Notes under the pieces: model-generated
Databases searched by the model: none
Told to the model about the DNA's origin: nothing
The model's input: only the letters and a program-made list of their open reading frames with translations
Translations under genes and position numbers: made by a program
NCBI GenBank assembly: GCA_003550325.1
Contig: QKWP01000611.1
Span: 32,987 to 96,986 of the forward strand
Direction: 5' to 3'
DNA: 64,000 nucleotides
Source of the DNA: Gigaspora rosea
Lineage: Eukaryota; Glomeromycota; Glomeromycetes; Diversisporales; Gigasporaceae
Shown: positions 33,316 through 45,539 of the stretch, one piece after another
Layout of the letters: each line of letters starts with the position of its first letter
How positions within the stretch are numbered: the stretch's first letter is position 1

Positions 33316-34555
33316 TATTTTCACTATTTTATATCTCGCTTATTATGTAATGGAAATTTGAAAAAGACATAGATTGTTTACCTATATTTTGCAGAATATT
33401 ATAACCACAATCTAGAAGTTGGAATTGTTATCACTTGTATACTAAAGTTAATAATAAAATCTGTCAAATATCCATTAAATTGAATATGAAAACAGATAAT
33501 GGATCCAAGCTCTACTATAATAGATTATATACTATAAAATTGATTAAAAAATGGTTAAATCTAATCTATGATTTAATGGTAGGTCTAATATCTAGTAGTG
33601 ATTTAAAAAAAAGGTCGATTCAAATATAGATATAAACCAAAAAAGACAATTAAGTATAATTGAAAAAAATGAAACATGTGAAACTAAAGGAACTACTTAA
33701 ATTATTATATCATTAATAAATATGAACTACGTTTATTATTATTAATCTATTACATCAAGAATCACCCGAATTATTTTTCTATAAGTGAAAATTGAAAAAT
33801 CACAACTGTAAAGTACTGACTCTATGATTGGTACCCAGAGCAATTCATATTATATACGAAGAATAATGCCTTTATGCTTTGGAGGATAACCTGTTGGTGT
33901 AAAACACACTGAAAACTGGCAAATTTGAAATGACAAAAATGCACACCAGATACATCTCAAACTGAGAAGTATTACTAATCCATGGTTGTGATTTCTGTTA
34001 TATCGTTTAGTTGATTAATATAATATAATTATAGTTAGTTGATAACTAGTTGACAACCAGCAATTAATTGTAATCGAACCAGTTGATAATAAATCGATTA
34101 GTGTTTAATTTTTTTAAATCGATTAGTTGAAAAGTTGCCAACTAGTAGGTTTTTCAACTAACGATTTGGAACACTAGTCTAGGGGCATGGTTTGAGTAAT
34201 GGCCAGGATTAAGCTTAATTTAATCATAATTCGAAATTACACTTTTGGGAGTTATTTTGCATTTAAACGGAAAGTCCAATTTAGAAATATTGAATAACTC
34301 CGATATAGATAGTATCTAATTCAGCTGATTTGATGAATTTTATGATCATCAATAATTATTTTTTGGTAATGTTTTTGATAATAGTAATACTGTCATTTAT
34401 TTGTCATTTTAATATCATTTATAAAAATATTTTTTATAACTTGTCATTTTGCCATGGTTTTGTATAAAATTTTTTTATAATAAATGACATTGTCATTTTA
34501 AAATGACATATCATTTATAGTCATTTTCATAAAAATTTTATAACCTTGTTATTTG
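33316..34555. other. AT-rich intergenic DNA with small inverted repeats
   Basis: No supported gene. About 34003-34165 is bounded by ATCGTTTAGTTGA and TCAACTAACGAT, a small MITE-like hairpin. About 34370-34545 is a TGTCATTT/AAATGACA cluster like that near 22440. Confidence 0.45.
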
Positions 34556-35339
34556 CTATTACCTAGGGGTTAGTAAAATTACGGGGGGACAACTCGATGG
34601 TTACACAAGTTTTATATTAGCACAAAGATTGTCATTTTATATATAAATCATATAAATTTCATATATATAACATTTAATCGCTTAAAGTTTTAGTTAGAAG
34701 TTGTTATAAAATAACCCCTCTACCAAGATATAGTTTTTTTTCTGAAACTTGAAATACACAAAGGCAAGTGATTAATCACACAAAAATTTTATAACTGTTC
34801 TTTTAATGGTTAAAAACTGAATCATATGTTCATTCTCACTTTTATAAAAAAGATGAGAAAAGTAAAGGTAAGATATCAGTATATATGACTCAAATTTAAG
34901 CTTATAAATACCTTGAAATAGCACGTACCTGATATAATCTGGTTCTTATCGAAGTCATGAACTTGTCAGTCAATATCGGTGGCTACTTTGACAATAAAAA
35001 AAAGATACTTAGAAATATACTGTATATAGTATTCTTAGAAATTGTTATTAACATAGAATTGGGATCGAAATAAATAAGCATGAGGTTTATTTATTACCAG
35101 AAATCTGCTGAAACGGGTGCGCTTTAGGAATTAATAATTGAGAAACTTGTTATTGCATGAATTACGAATAAATGTAAGGTCAAAGGCCTGCAAAAATAGA
35201 ACAATGGATAATCTTTGAAATTGGAATGGATGCGTTTATTTATTACAACAAATAACCTTATAAATAATTATCAACATGAAACTGGAATTCATAAAATGTC
35301 ATTTATTGCAAGATCAGCTGAAATTGGGCGTGCTCTAAT

Positions 35340-35412
35340 GTTGATTATTGTTATCGAAATGGAATAGTTGTTATCGAAATGGAATAATTGTTATCGAAAT
35401 GGAATAGTAATT
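35340..35412. repeat. three 24-bp repeats upstream of the transposase
   Basis: TTGTTATCGAAATGGAATAG occurs three times in tandem. It lies upstream of the transposase exons, so it could be a promoter or transposase-binding array. Confidence 0.75.
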
Positions 35413-35599
35413 TAAAAAGAATGTGATAATGTCATAATTGAGATTTTAGGGATTTTGATAAGATCTATTTGTATCAGGTACACATTATTTAAGGAGCTCA
35501 TGGGAATTATTTAAATATAATAAAAAATCAGCCTTTTATCTCTTATATGCAATCATGGCACATACGATTAACTAATTTTAAATTGCCATTTTAGAGAAA

Positions 35600-38500
35600 T
35601 AGGATTTTATCTGAAAAAGTAATAAACAAGCCAATAAAAAAACGGATAAAGCATCAGAAAGACCCCGAAGATGAAGCTTTGCAACAGCTTTATCGGCTTC
35701 GTCCTGATCTTAATGGTCAGAGTGTATGGTTTTTTCCAATGCTTAAGAAGTCTGCTGAGGGTCATCTTTTATATGAAAAATCTGAAAAGCGTGCATATGT
35801 ATATGATATGATTACACAAAACTGATTTTCTTCTTTTTCAGCATGGATAAAAGCACTCAATGGCAAACGTTTTTTTAAAGACAAAAAATCAGCATTAGCC
35901 ACAATATTTTTGAAGCCCAATTGCAACGAATTAAGTGTTGGGCAAATAATAAAAGGAGAGAATCATGTGTCTTATTTCAAAAAAATGAAATCGTCGCATT
36001 ACTTTCTATTAAAAATGTTTTAATGACAATGATATATGATGATATTGAATTAACGAGTACAAATTTAATTGAAAGTGAAGGACTTTTATTCCTTGTCTCT
36101 TGTAATGCAAATATGAAAAAGGAACTTTACATAAGAGAAGCATTTCATAGATACCGAGAGCCTATTAAGTGTTCGATTTTTGTTAATGGATTAGAAGTAA
36201 GGGACAATACTTTAGAAGCAAATGGCATTAACTATAAAATCTCAGTGGTCAATGAAATTTATTCGATTGTGCGATTTTTTAAAGAAGCAAATGTTTGTGT
36301 AGGACAATACACTAAAGGAAAGTATGTTATTGATTTGAATAATCATATTTTTGTTTAATAACATTATTTACAATATATATAGGATTTGAACGAGCGACTT
36401 ACTTACGAGGTAATCATTTTACTCGAATTCCCTAGGACCGAAAAATAATCACGAGATAATTGCGAGTTTAGAGAATAAAGGGCTTGAAAACGAAGCTTAT
36501 CGCAAGATCGACTATACTCTCCTTGTCTTATGTGGAGACACCTGTGCAAATTGTAAAACATTACGTAACACACTATATCAAATTGAAAGCCGGCATAAAC
36601 ATGGCGTTCAATCTATTAAGACATCACATGCTTCCAGAGAAGTTTTAGTTGAAACAGTTCAAAGAGCACGGAAGGTATTTATTTTAATTTAATTTTAATT
36701 CAATAAATTATATTCATTATTAAATAAATATTATTACCTCAGACCATCCAATCACAGAAAGAATTAATTGATGATCTTCGTGACCGTTTAAGATTAAAGT
36801 TTGAAGCAGAAGAAGAACAAGCGTCAGAACCATTAACTAGCATTGTTCACAATGTTGTTGATGAAGTTTTAGACAAAAAACATGAAAACATATCAAATAT
36901 TATTTTAAAAGAGCTGGTCAACATACAAAGTAAAAAACCAAAAGGGATACGATACATCCTATGTGAGTAAAAATATGAATGTTCTTTTAACAAAAGAAAA
37001 AAAATCTTTTAATAAAAAAAAAAATCTTATTACCGGTATGTTATTTCAGGTTTATTCGGTGGGCAATTTCTATTTATAGTAGAAGCCCTGCTGCGTATAA
37101 AGCAATGAAGTCAGTTATTAGAATGCCGTCGTTATCAACGCTTAAAAATTATATTAACGAGGCTGATCAAGGTACAGGTTGGCAAGATAAGGTTGTAAAG
37201 CGAATGGTGGCTAGCATGGAGGCAAATGGCATGTGGGGCTATGCACGTATTGGCTTCTTCTCGCATGATTCATTTAAAATTCAAAAAGGTAAAAAAAAAA
37301 AAAAAAAAAAAAAATTCATGATACTTATAAATCTATAAATCTTATTATTGTAGGACTTTTATGGAGCCAACGTGACAATAAATATGTTGGGTATATCGAT
37401 TTTGATGATGAGAATGCTGAACTTGAAGTATTTGGCGAACAATGTCTTTATGATATTCAAGGCTCGAATGATATGAAAAATCATGCTGAATGTAATTATG
37501 ACAATGAAAAAGAGCGTGAGCGAGTTTTAGCAACTCAAGTGCACCAAATTGTATGGCATTCAATATCCCATCCATTTAACTTTCCGATAGCTTACTTCGG
37601 GGTTGAAACAATAAATGCTCATACGCTTAATACAATTATTTTTCACCTGGCTGCCAAGCTTGAGTGTGTGGCGATTCATACGTATGGTTCTATTTGTGAC
37701 GGAGCAGGTGAAAATAGGAGGCATATTAAAAGCTTCGATTGGTTTGCAATGACTTGGAAAGTGAACGATAAAGTAGAAGTTCTGTTGTCAAATAAACCAG
37801 GAAAAAAAAGTTATCAACCAGCTCAAATAATTTCTTTTAACGTGGAACGTACCAAATTTTTGATTCAACTTTCAGGCTCTACACAAACTTACCATAATGT
37901 TTTACGTTCATCCTTACGACCTCCAATGCCAACCAAGATTATTTGGAACATTAATGATCCATGTGAAGTTCGAAGCATAATTAATAATGAATGGTATCTT
38001 GGTAAAGTGCTTACTGAAATCTCAGTGGATAATTCTTTGAATATAGAAGTTATGATTGAAAGTAATGGAAAAATTGTGCCGTTTATATGGAAATCACTAT
38101 ATTGTGATATTCGTCCTGTATATGAACATTGGGTATCACATCTTGCTATTAATCCTGTAACTGGCAAAACATGGTTTTTTTTAAACAATTCAACCCATGT
38201 TTTCAAGAAGTTAAGGAATAATGTTTCCAAAAGTCATACTAGTAATGATGAAAACAAGAGTGTAAGAGAGATAATGTTTGATTTGTGGGAAATTAGTTGG
38301 CGGCATTTTAGAGGAGTATATGATCATACAGCAAAACATATCACGGCAAAAGCCACCAAGTTGACAAAGCGACATATATGGCTTACCCCTTGGAGCAAAA
38401 TGAGAGTAGACCTTGCGGAGCATACGTTATCATTCGACGTTGAAAAAGCTATGGCAAATATTCTGGAATTAAGCTGCATTTCTCAAGGCACTCGGGTATT

Positions 38501-40498
38501 TTTTAGACCATAATAGTGGTCTTTTAAAGTATGCTAGTGATTTAAAATGGATTTATTTGATTTAAAAGTTTAAATACAATGCATTTTTATGTTATTATTA
38601 GTTATTTATCCATTACGCACATATGTATCGAGACATTACACATAGCCGAATATGCATTTCTTCTTTAGAAGACCCACGCTTGAACACTTTAAAAGAAATA
38701 AAACGATGGTTTATTCAAGGCGATAAACAAAAAAAGGAGCCAAGTCAATGGTTTTCTGCCCAGTGTCAGTTTGATTTGATTTTATCAATTAATGGATTTC
38801 TTGGGATTGTAGAGTACGTACTTACAAACTGGCCAGGTGCTATAATTCAACTAAAGAGGGTTTCTCAGGATATGCTTGAGGGTTTATTTGGAACAATAAG
38901 AAAAATGGGTGGTGATTCTTCTACGCAAACAGTTCAATCCTACGGGTATGCGATAAACAAACTAACAATTACAATGCAAATGACATCAGAAATACAAAGC
39001 CTAAATTACAGTTCAGCAGATAGTTCAGGCATGCACTCTGATTTAAAACGAAGGTAATTTTGTTTATGCAATTTTACCAATAAAACTTTAATTAATTTTA
39101 TTTTATTTTCTTTATAGAGATTACCGGACAGTTTTACAATCTAACAAGCAAAATTTAAAACCATACAATTACTATAAAGACAAGATTGGGACGCTTTCTA
39201 CTTTTAGCCGCCAAATATTCCAAGAACTTCTTAACGATGATTTGGTAATGGGACGAATACGGCTGCCACTATCTTCAAATAATGAGAACGTTAGAACAGA
39301 AAATGCAACTATTAATTGCTTGCAATTTGAAAGAGTACAGCTGATTGAATCCTTATTATATAAGGATGGTGTAGAAGATTTTTTGGTAACTTTGTCAAAA
39401 AATATTCATCAAATTGCATTAGATTCTGTTCCATTAAAAAAAAATACACAATGGCTCACGACATGGTCGACAAACCTAGAAAGTAGATTAAACAATTACA
39501 AATGTGCGGGTAACTGGCTTAACGACTTCCAATTGTTGGTCCTAGATAATATTAGTGTAGAAACTCAACGGTTGGTAGGATATATGATGCTTGAAAAAAT
39601 GATAAGAATTACATTTAAACAAGCACACATTGGACAATATCATAGTCAGCTCATTCCGAATTATACAGAATCATGGATTGTACCTAAGAAAATCGTTAAC
39701 TTAGAACCGGCTGAGGCATCAAAATTTCAATATATTGTTGGATGGACCATATATAAGTTAACTAAAAGTGATGCATTAACATTAGCACATAAAGAATTCG
39801 CAAAAATTAAGTTATGCCTAAATGTTCTTAGCTCTGAACATGTAGAATATATATACGATACTCGTTCAAAGACAACGACGATTATTCCAGGAACCAACTT
39901 CACCCAATTTATGTATTATTTAGAGTAGCTCATTCTTCAATTATTTGAAAAGCATATTGAGTATGGACCAAATATTTTAATTTACATTAATAACAATCTT
40001 TTAGGCAATCAACCGTTAAAGGAGCAGTTTAATGGTCTTTTGCAAATAGCATATAAACTTCAATATGAAGATCAAGAATTACCTTCAGAACTCATACGCG
40101 GCGATATTCAATTAACAAAAGAAACTAAAGACTATCTATTGACGCGCTTGATCAATGTTTACATGCGAAGCAGACAACGGTCTTGGCGACGATTTATGGA
40201 ATACATTCCAGAAAAGGGCTCATCTAGTTTACGAGAAAATGTTAAGGCAATGAATGCAGATTTAAAAAAAAATGCAACAGAAGAAGATAAACCAAAAAAA
40301 AAGTGTGTTACATTTAAGAAAGGGATACTACCAGAAGATCTTGACTTGGTACTTTGTCAGCTTAAGATTTGGGCCCAAGATAATGGAGCTAAGAGTGCAT
40401 TCGAGAAGGCATTCACATTACCTGATCTCAAGACTCTTATTCAGGCATTTCAAAATGAACCAGTAAAAATTAAAGGAAAAAAAAATCTGTTCTTATAG
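35600..40498 (+). pseudogene. P-element-type transposase with apparent Agenet/Tudor-like pair, one in-frame stop
   Basis: Exons that join in frame: 37354-38495, 38602-39053 and 39118-40498; earlier exons at about 36431-36674, 36743-36962 and 37050-37288 are clear but not all phases close, and 35600-36360 is unresolved. Motifs in order: zinc-like CGDTCANCKTL; RWAISIYSRSPAAYKAMK with LPS-type PSLSTLKNYI; HDSFKIQKGLLW near the expected first Asp; ICDGAGENR (second Asp region). Two domains follow, WKVNDKVEVLL...SLRPP (about 37755-37930) and WNINDPCEVRS...DIRPVYEHW (about 37943-38130). Then come NPVTGKTWFF...FKKLRN and the P-type SQDMLEGLFGTIRKMGGDS near 38870. The two inserted units have the pattern of Agenet/Tudor-like domains (W..D.VEV, conserved W/A-V strand, LRP end). 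A TAG at 39926-39928 interrupts a frame that stays open to 40498, and a T7 run near 35870 shifts the early frame. It would act in the nucleus on the element ends. Confidence 0.8.
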
Positions 40499-42265
40499 AC
40501 TTACTGTTTAATCATTTGCAAAATAGCTCGGAATTCAATGAAGAAACGAAAAAGAAAGGTCGACTTTTTACTTGACGAAACAAAATTAAAAATAATCATA
40601 ATTGGTATGTAAATTCATGTGGACTCTACCTTATTTGATAATAAGAATGTTCGGATAAAAGAATTAAATTAATTTATATCTAGGTTTTACAATCAAAAAT
40701 AGCAATTGAACAATATAGTCTTGGTATTTAAATTTGCTAAAAGTGGCTATTCGGTAGAAATGCAATCGTGAAGTCTGCTATGCAAAGGTATAGGATGAAT
40801 AAAGGTAATTGAAATCTCTAAAGTGATAAGCAATTCATAAGGACAATGTTCTTTTGACGTTGAAGGTGATGATTTATAACGAAAGCATAGAATGAAAAAA
40901 GCATATAAGTGGTATTTGAAATGGATGTTTGGATGACAATATAATTTTGAAGTCTGCGTTAGTGAAACGTGAGGTAAAGAAAGTTTTGGGTAATCTTTAG
41001 ATCCACCGAGGGTGTCAATTCTTTTAGTCAATGTAATCATAACATCTCTATAAAAATGGGTTAAACGGTTAAATATATCAAAAAAGGTGGGAATTTTGTG
41101 GAAAAATGAAATTAGACTATGCTATTGAAATTTGTATTGGATCATTAACTAATCATAAAATTATTAAATGGCAACAAAAAGCAAAATATAATAAATACCA
41201 AAAAGCAATTGACCTTAAACTGAATTTCTAGAGTTTTTTAGATTTTTGGCTCAATCTAAAAGAAATTATTTCCTTTATACATAACAACTTTAGAAAAGTA
41301 AAAACTAGAATTCAAATTTATTTGTTCTCAATTATCGTTTATAAATTTTTTTAATTCTCTTATTTATTAATCAATATTTAATTGAATCAATTTAAATAAG
41401 ACAAAACAACCTGTGAATCTCTTAAGATTTTTAATTTACTGTATCATATTAATTAAAAGTTCCCTTTTTGTTTTTATTAAATCCCCCATGTAAAATACCG
41501 GGTAAAAACTACAGGAATTCCATTAATTGTGGCAACTCTTTTGAGTTCCAGATTGTATACTTAAAATTTTTCTAATTTGCGATAGAGATTTTCTACCATG
41601 CGATATACCTAGGTGTTTTGGTTAAGTATTTGTTTTAGACCGGGTCTTAATCAGTGCGGTACGTTACATAAAGGAGTGCAAAGTCTAAAGTTATAAAATA
41701 AATCGAATACTCAATTAATTGAGCGACTTTTAAATTTATGCGCCTAATAAATTACATTGGAAAGATCGATCAAAAGCTAACCCACCCAATTATAAAAACC
41801 AAAAACTAATTTCTTATTGCCTAATTTTTACTCTCACTAATTGTTTTATAATAATATACCTAAAAATTGTCTTAATATATTGCATTAAAATTTTAAATAA
41901 TCATTGCCTAAGTTAAATATCGACCATAGATGTTACCTTCTAAAGCACACCAAGACTTCGCTCTTACAATAAAGTGTATAAAAGGTTGAATTTAGTAATT
42001 GACGATTAAATGAGCAATATTCAGTTCCTGCAAACGCCAAAACGTACCGAATTTCTATACGAATCCGTCAAATAACATAAATTGAAAATAGTAATAACAT
42101 AGCTTGAATCAGTGGTCGCTCAATACTGCTAAAAGTTTCTTGGTATAGAACCGTGAACATTTATATTATAAATCCAGATGATTGTTACACAAAGTAATGC
42201 AGATCATTTTTATTGGCTATGCATTAATAATAAGTTGTCCCCCCCGTAATTTTACTAACCCCTAG
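40499..42265. other. 3' part of the P-type element
   Basis: After the transposase stop there are about 1.75 kb without a supported gene. A minus-strand frame (40747-41040) has no known domain. The last 90 bases form the inverted terminal and subterminal region. Confidence 0.45.
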
Positions 42266-42272
42266 CTATTAC

Positions 42273-43720
42273 TGGATGCTAATGCGTAGTGCATAAAAAA
42301 TTTATGAATAAATATAGCGGCTTTTGTTTATACTTATATACGTATCATAATATATAGAGTATTGTCATTCTGTTCACAAAGTTTGATCCTAATTGGTATT
42401 ACTTTGAGGCTGTAAATTTCTGCATTTAAACTTCATATAATAATAAAAAACTATCTAAGATCATCGCTTAAATTGATTTAAAAATACTTTTAGGTAATAT
42501 ATCTAATAACACATAATTATTTTCAAATTATTAATAATTTAATAGGTATGCTTCACAAAAAAACTTTTAAACAAATAAGTTTTTGCAAACGTTTAAACTT
42601 GTTTAAAAATTAATTATATGTCACTAATTTAGAAACCTATATCATTAGTTCTGAATTAAGCAATCCGAAAATGTGTTCCTGTTGTGCTTTGGACGATCAT
42701 GTAGGATGGATAAGTCTGGACCAGTCCATCCGTACCTAATAAGACCAGTCCTTTAATGCTTTTTGTTCGGTCTCAGTCCTAAAAACGGTCCCGGCTTTTA
42801 ATAGTCATATTGGTTAGCTAAGATAATTAAATGAGCGATTGTCAAAATGTTTGTAGGGAATATATTAGTTTCATGTAATTTCACGGACATCAATTTTTTG
42901 GCTACAAAAATTAGAGGCGCAGCAATTTCCAATGTACGCAAATCATTCCCAATATATCTGATATTTTTTTAGTTTAGCGTCTTAGCGCTTGGTGTTACTC
43001 TAAATTACTCTTCTAATATCAATTATTTTTGGTAAATGAGTTTCTTTTATTTAGCAATTTTTTGGGGATGGCTAAAGTCATGTACCTATGTGATTTTTTG
43101 AAATTTTAGTTAAAATTCATATCAGAGGCTGTTTAGCATTAGGGTTTGGGTTAAGGTTAGGACCAACCTATAGGTAGAATTGCCTTCCCCGGCATTTTTT
43201 ATTAATAGTCCAAGATAGGTTTAGAAGTGGTTTAGACTGCCGTTTTTATGTTCTTGCATTTTTTTTTGTTTTTTGACTTCTTCGGCCTGATCTGTGTAAA
43301 CAAAATTTCATGACTCCACTATATCCTTCTCATATGAGCTGCCCAATGCTCAAGCGCTCTCATATATAAAACCAGAGATACGATAATATATAATAGTAAA
43401 TATAAGAATTTTAGTCACAAAAATCAGTGTCCAATATAAATTTCTATACCTCTTTACTAGATATTTAATAATTTTCAATTATTTTTCGTCAGATTTTTTA
43501 CTGGGCTAATGAATTGATAATCGTTGATCATCAAAGACTTGAGCAAAAGAATTTGTTAATCATTTCTAAATACATAATGATCACCGGACAAATGTGTAGA
43601 TAAATTGCCAAAATTCAGCCTGAAATTAGCCCGGTAAACTAATTAGGGTAGCTGCGCGATATAGTCGCGCCAAACCAGGAATGTGATATAATTACAGATC
43701 ATTTTTGAAATATATTTTGT
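42273..43720. other. intergenic DNA
   Basis: No gene. About 42701-42800 has GGACCAGTCC...GGACGG-like words resembling 63091-63184. A stretch near 43490-43600 (GAATTGATAATCGTTGATCA) resembles one near 46870. Confidence 0.4.
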
Positions 43721-45177
43721 TTTAATTAGGCAGCTATTATACATACCCTCTAAATTTGCTATTCATACCCCCTATCAAAATTAAAAAATTTTAAAACTTT
43801 GAGCGAAGATATTTTGACAACCATTTGACTAAATTCAATAAACTTTTTTTATTTAATTATATGAATTTGTAGAATTAAAATAAAAAAAGTTCATTGAATT
43901 TAGTCAGATAGTTGTCAAGATACCTTCGCTCAAAGTTAAAGAAAAATCAAAACGTCTATCAAAATAAAAACTGCGCCAAAGTTTTTTAAAACTTTGAGCG
44001 AAGATATCTTAACAACCATCTGACCAAATCGATGAACTTTTTTTTATTTGAATTATATCAATTCATAGAATTCAAATAAAAAAAGTTCATCAAATTTGGT
44101 TAGATGGTTGTCAAGATATCTTTCATTCAAAGTTTTAAAAAACTTTGGCGCAGCTTTATTTTGATAGATGTTTTGATTTTTCTTCAACTTTGAGCGAAGG
44201 TATCTTGATATACATCTGACCAAATTCAATGAACTTTTTTTTATTTGAATTATATGAATTTATAGAATTAAAATAAAAAAAAACTTCATTGAATTTAGTC
44301 GGATGGTTGTCAAGAAACCTTCACTCAAAATTAGAAAAAAATCAAAACATCTATCAAAATAAAAGCTCGCCAAAGTTTTTTTAAAACTTTGAGCAGAGAT
44401 ATATTGACAACTATCTGACCAAATTCGATGAACTTTTTTTATTTGAATTATATGAATTCATAGAATTCAAATAAAAAAATGTTCATCGAATTTTGTCAGA
44501 TGGTTGTCAAGATATCTTTGCTCAAAGTTATAAAAAAACTTTGGCGCAGCTTTATAGATATTTTGATTTTTCTCCAAATTTGAGTAAAGGTATTGTGACA
44601 CACATCTGACTAAATAAAATGAACTTTTTTTTTATTTGAATTATATGAATTTATAGAATTAAAATAAAAAAAGTTCATTGAATTTAGTCAGATGGTTGTC
44701 AAGAAACCTTCACTCAAAGTTAAAGAAAAATCAAAACGCCTATCAATACCAAAGTTTTTTAAAACTTTGAACAAAGATATCTTGACAGCCATATGACCAA
44801 ATTCAATAAACTTTTTTTTATTTGAATTCAATAAATTTATAGAATTCAAATAAAAAAAGTTTATTGAATTTGGTCAGATGGTTGTAAAAATATCTTTGCT
44901 CAAAGTTTTAAAAAACTTTGGCACAACTTTTATTTTGATAGACATTTTGATTTTTCTTTAACTTTGAGCAAAGGTATCTTGACAACTATCTGACTAAATT
45001 CAATGAATATTTTTTTTATATTAATTCTACAAATTCATATAATTAAATAAAAAAAGTTTATTGAATTTAGTCAAATGGTTGTCAAAATATCTTCGCTCAA
45101 AGTTTTAAAATTTTTTAATTTTAATAAGAGGTATGAATAGCAGATTTGGGGGTATGTATAGTACCCACCTTTAATTA
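43721..45177. mobile_element. 1.44-kb element built of seven tandem hairpins
   Basis: The element is 43729-45169, flanked by perfect 8-bp TTTAATTA (43721-43728 and 45170-45177). Its ends are GGCAGCTATTATACATACCC and in reverse GGTGGGTACTATACATACCC. The inner TTTGCTATTCATACC is also mirrored. The 8-bp duplication suggests hAT. The whole interior is a series of inverted repeats; no coding frame. Confidence 0.88.
43795..45107. repeat. array of seven palindromes with alternating spacers
   Basis: Each unit has a left arm ACTTTGAGCGAAGATATCTT + GACAACCATCTGACCAAATT + CAATGAACTTTTTT, a short loop, and the reverse complement as right arm. Units start near 43796, 43991, 44189, 44387, 44575, 44763 and 44961. 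The spacers (TCAAAACGTCTATCAAAATA and its reverse complement) alternate in direction, so pairs of hairpins form a larger repeat of about 390 bp. Confidence 0.9.
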
Positions 45178-45387
45178 TTGCTGTTGATTCCAACTAGAGG
45201 TCAATATAAACATATTTAAAAGTATTATCATAATAATGCAATAAAAGTATTCAACACTTTCTAAAATTAATAAATGAAAATCATTATTCCAACCAAAAAG
45301 AATTTTTTAAAAATCAACTTAGTAACAACAGGAGGAACCGTCGATGTTATACAACTAATTTTCACATGGTGTGAAACACATAAAAAA

Positions 45388-45535
45388 ATTATTTTACAAT
45401 ACTTGATCATATTTGATCAGTCCGTTAGTACATGTTATAATTATAATCCAACACCATTTTTATTATAATAAAAATGATGTTGGATTATAATTATAACATG
45501 ACTAGCGGACTGATCAAGTATTGTAAAATAATTTT
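45388..45535. repeat. near-perfect long palindrome
   Basis: Arms of about 65 bp meet at TTTTTATTATAATAAAAA near 45470. The arms contain ACAATACTTGATCA, CAGTCCG and ACATGTTATAATTATAATCC. The left arm has a 10-bp duplication (ATATTTGATC) that the right lacks. An open frame at 45274-45468 is a by-product. Confidence 0.88.
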
Positions 45536-45539
45536 ACCA

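Larger units (their letters stand above)
34563..42265 (+). mobile_element. P-superfamily DNA transposon, 7.7 kb
   Basis: The ends are CTAGGGGTTAGTAAAATTAC followed by GGGGGGACAAC on the left, and the same in reverse on the right, an almost perfect inverted repeat of about 31 bp. They are flanked by perfect 7-bp CTATTAC (34556-34562 and 42266-42272). Subterminal GTTACACAA words also mirror each other. It encloses one multi-exon gene on the plus strand with P-element transposase motifs. A 3.0-kb relative with the same ends is at 47672-50657. P elements usually leave 8-bp duplications; 7 bp is seen at both copies here. Confidence 0.88.

Noticed and set aside
37290..37316. Poly-A run as a retroposed tail
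   Set aside because: It follows a good donor site and lies inside an intron that joins two transposase exons in frame.
39925..40004. Intron covering the in-frame TAG of the P-type transposase
   Set aside because: GT and AG are present, but the 80-base length shifts the frame into an early stop, whereas the sequence across it is open apart from the single TAG.
45274..45468. Plus-strand open frame of 64 codons
   Set aside because: Its second half is one arm of a long palindrome.
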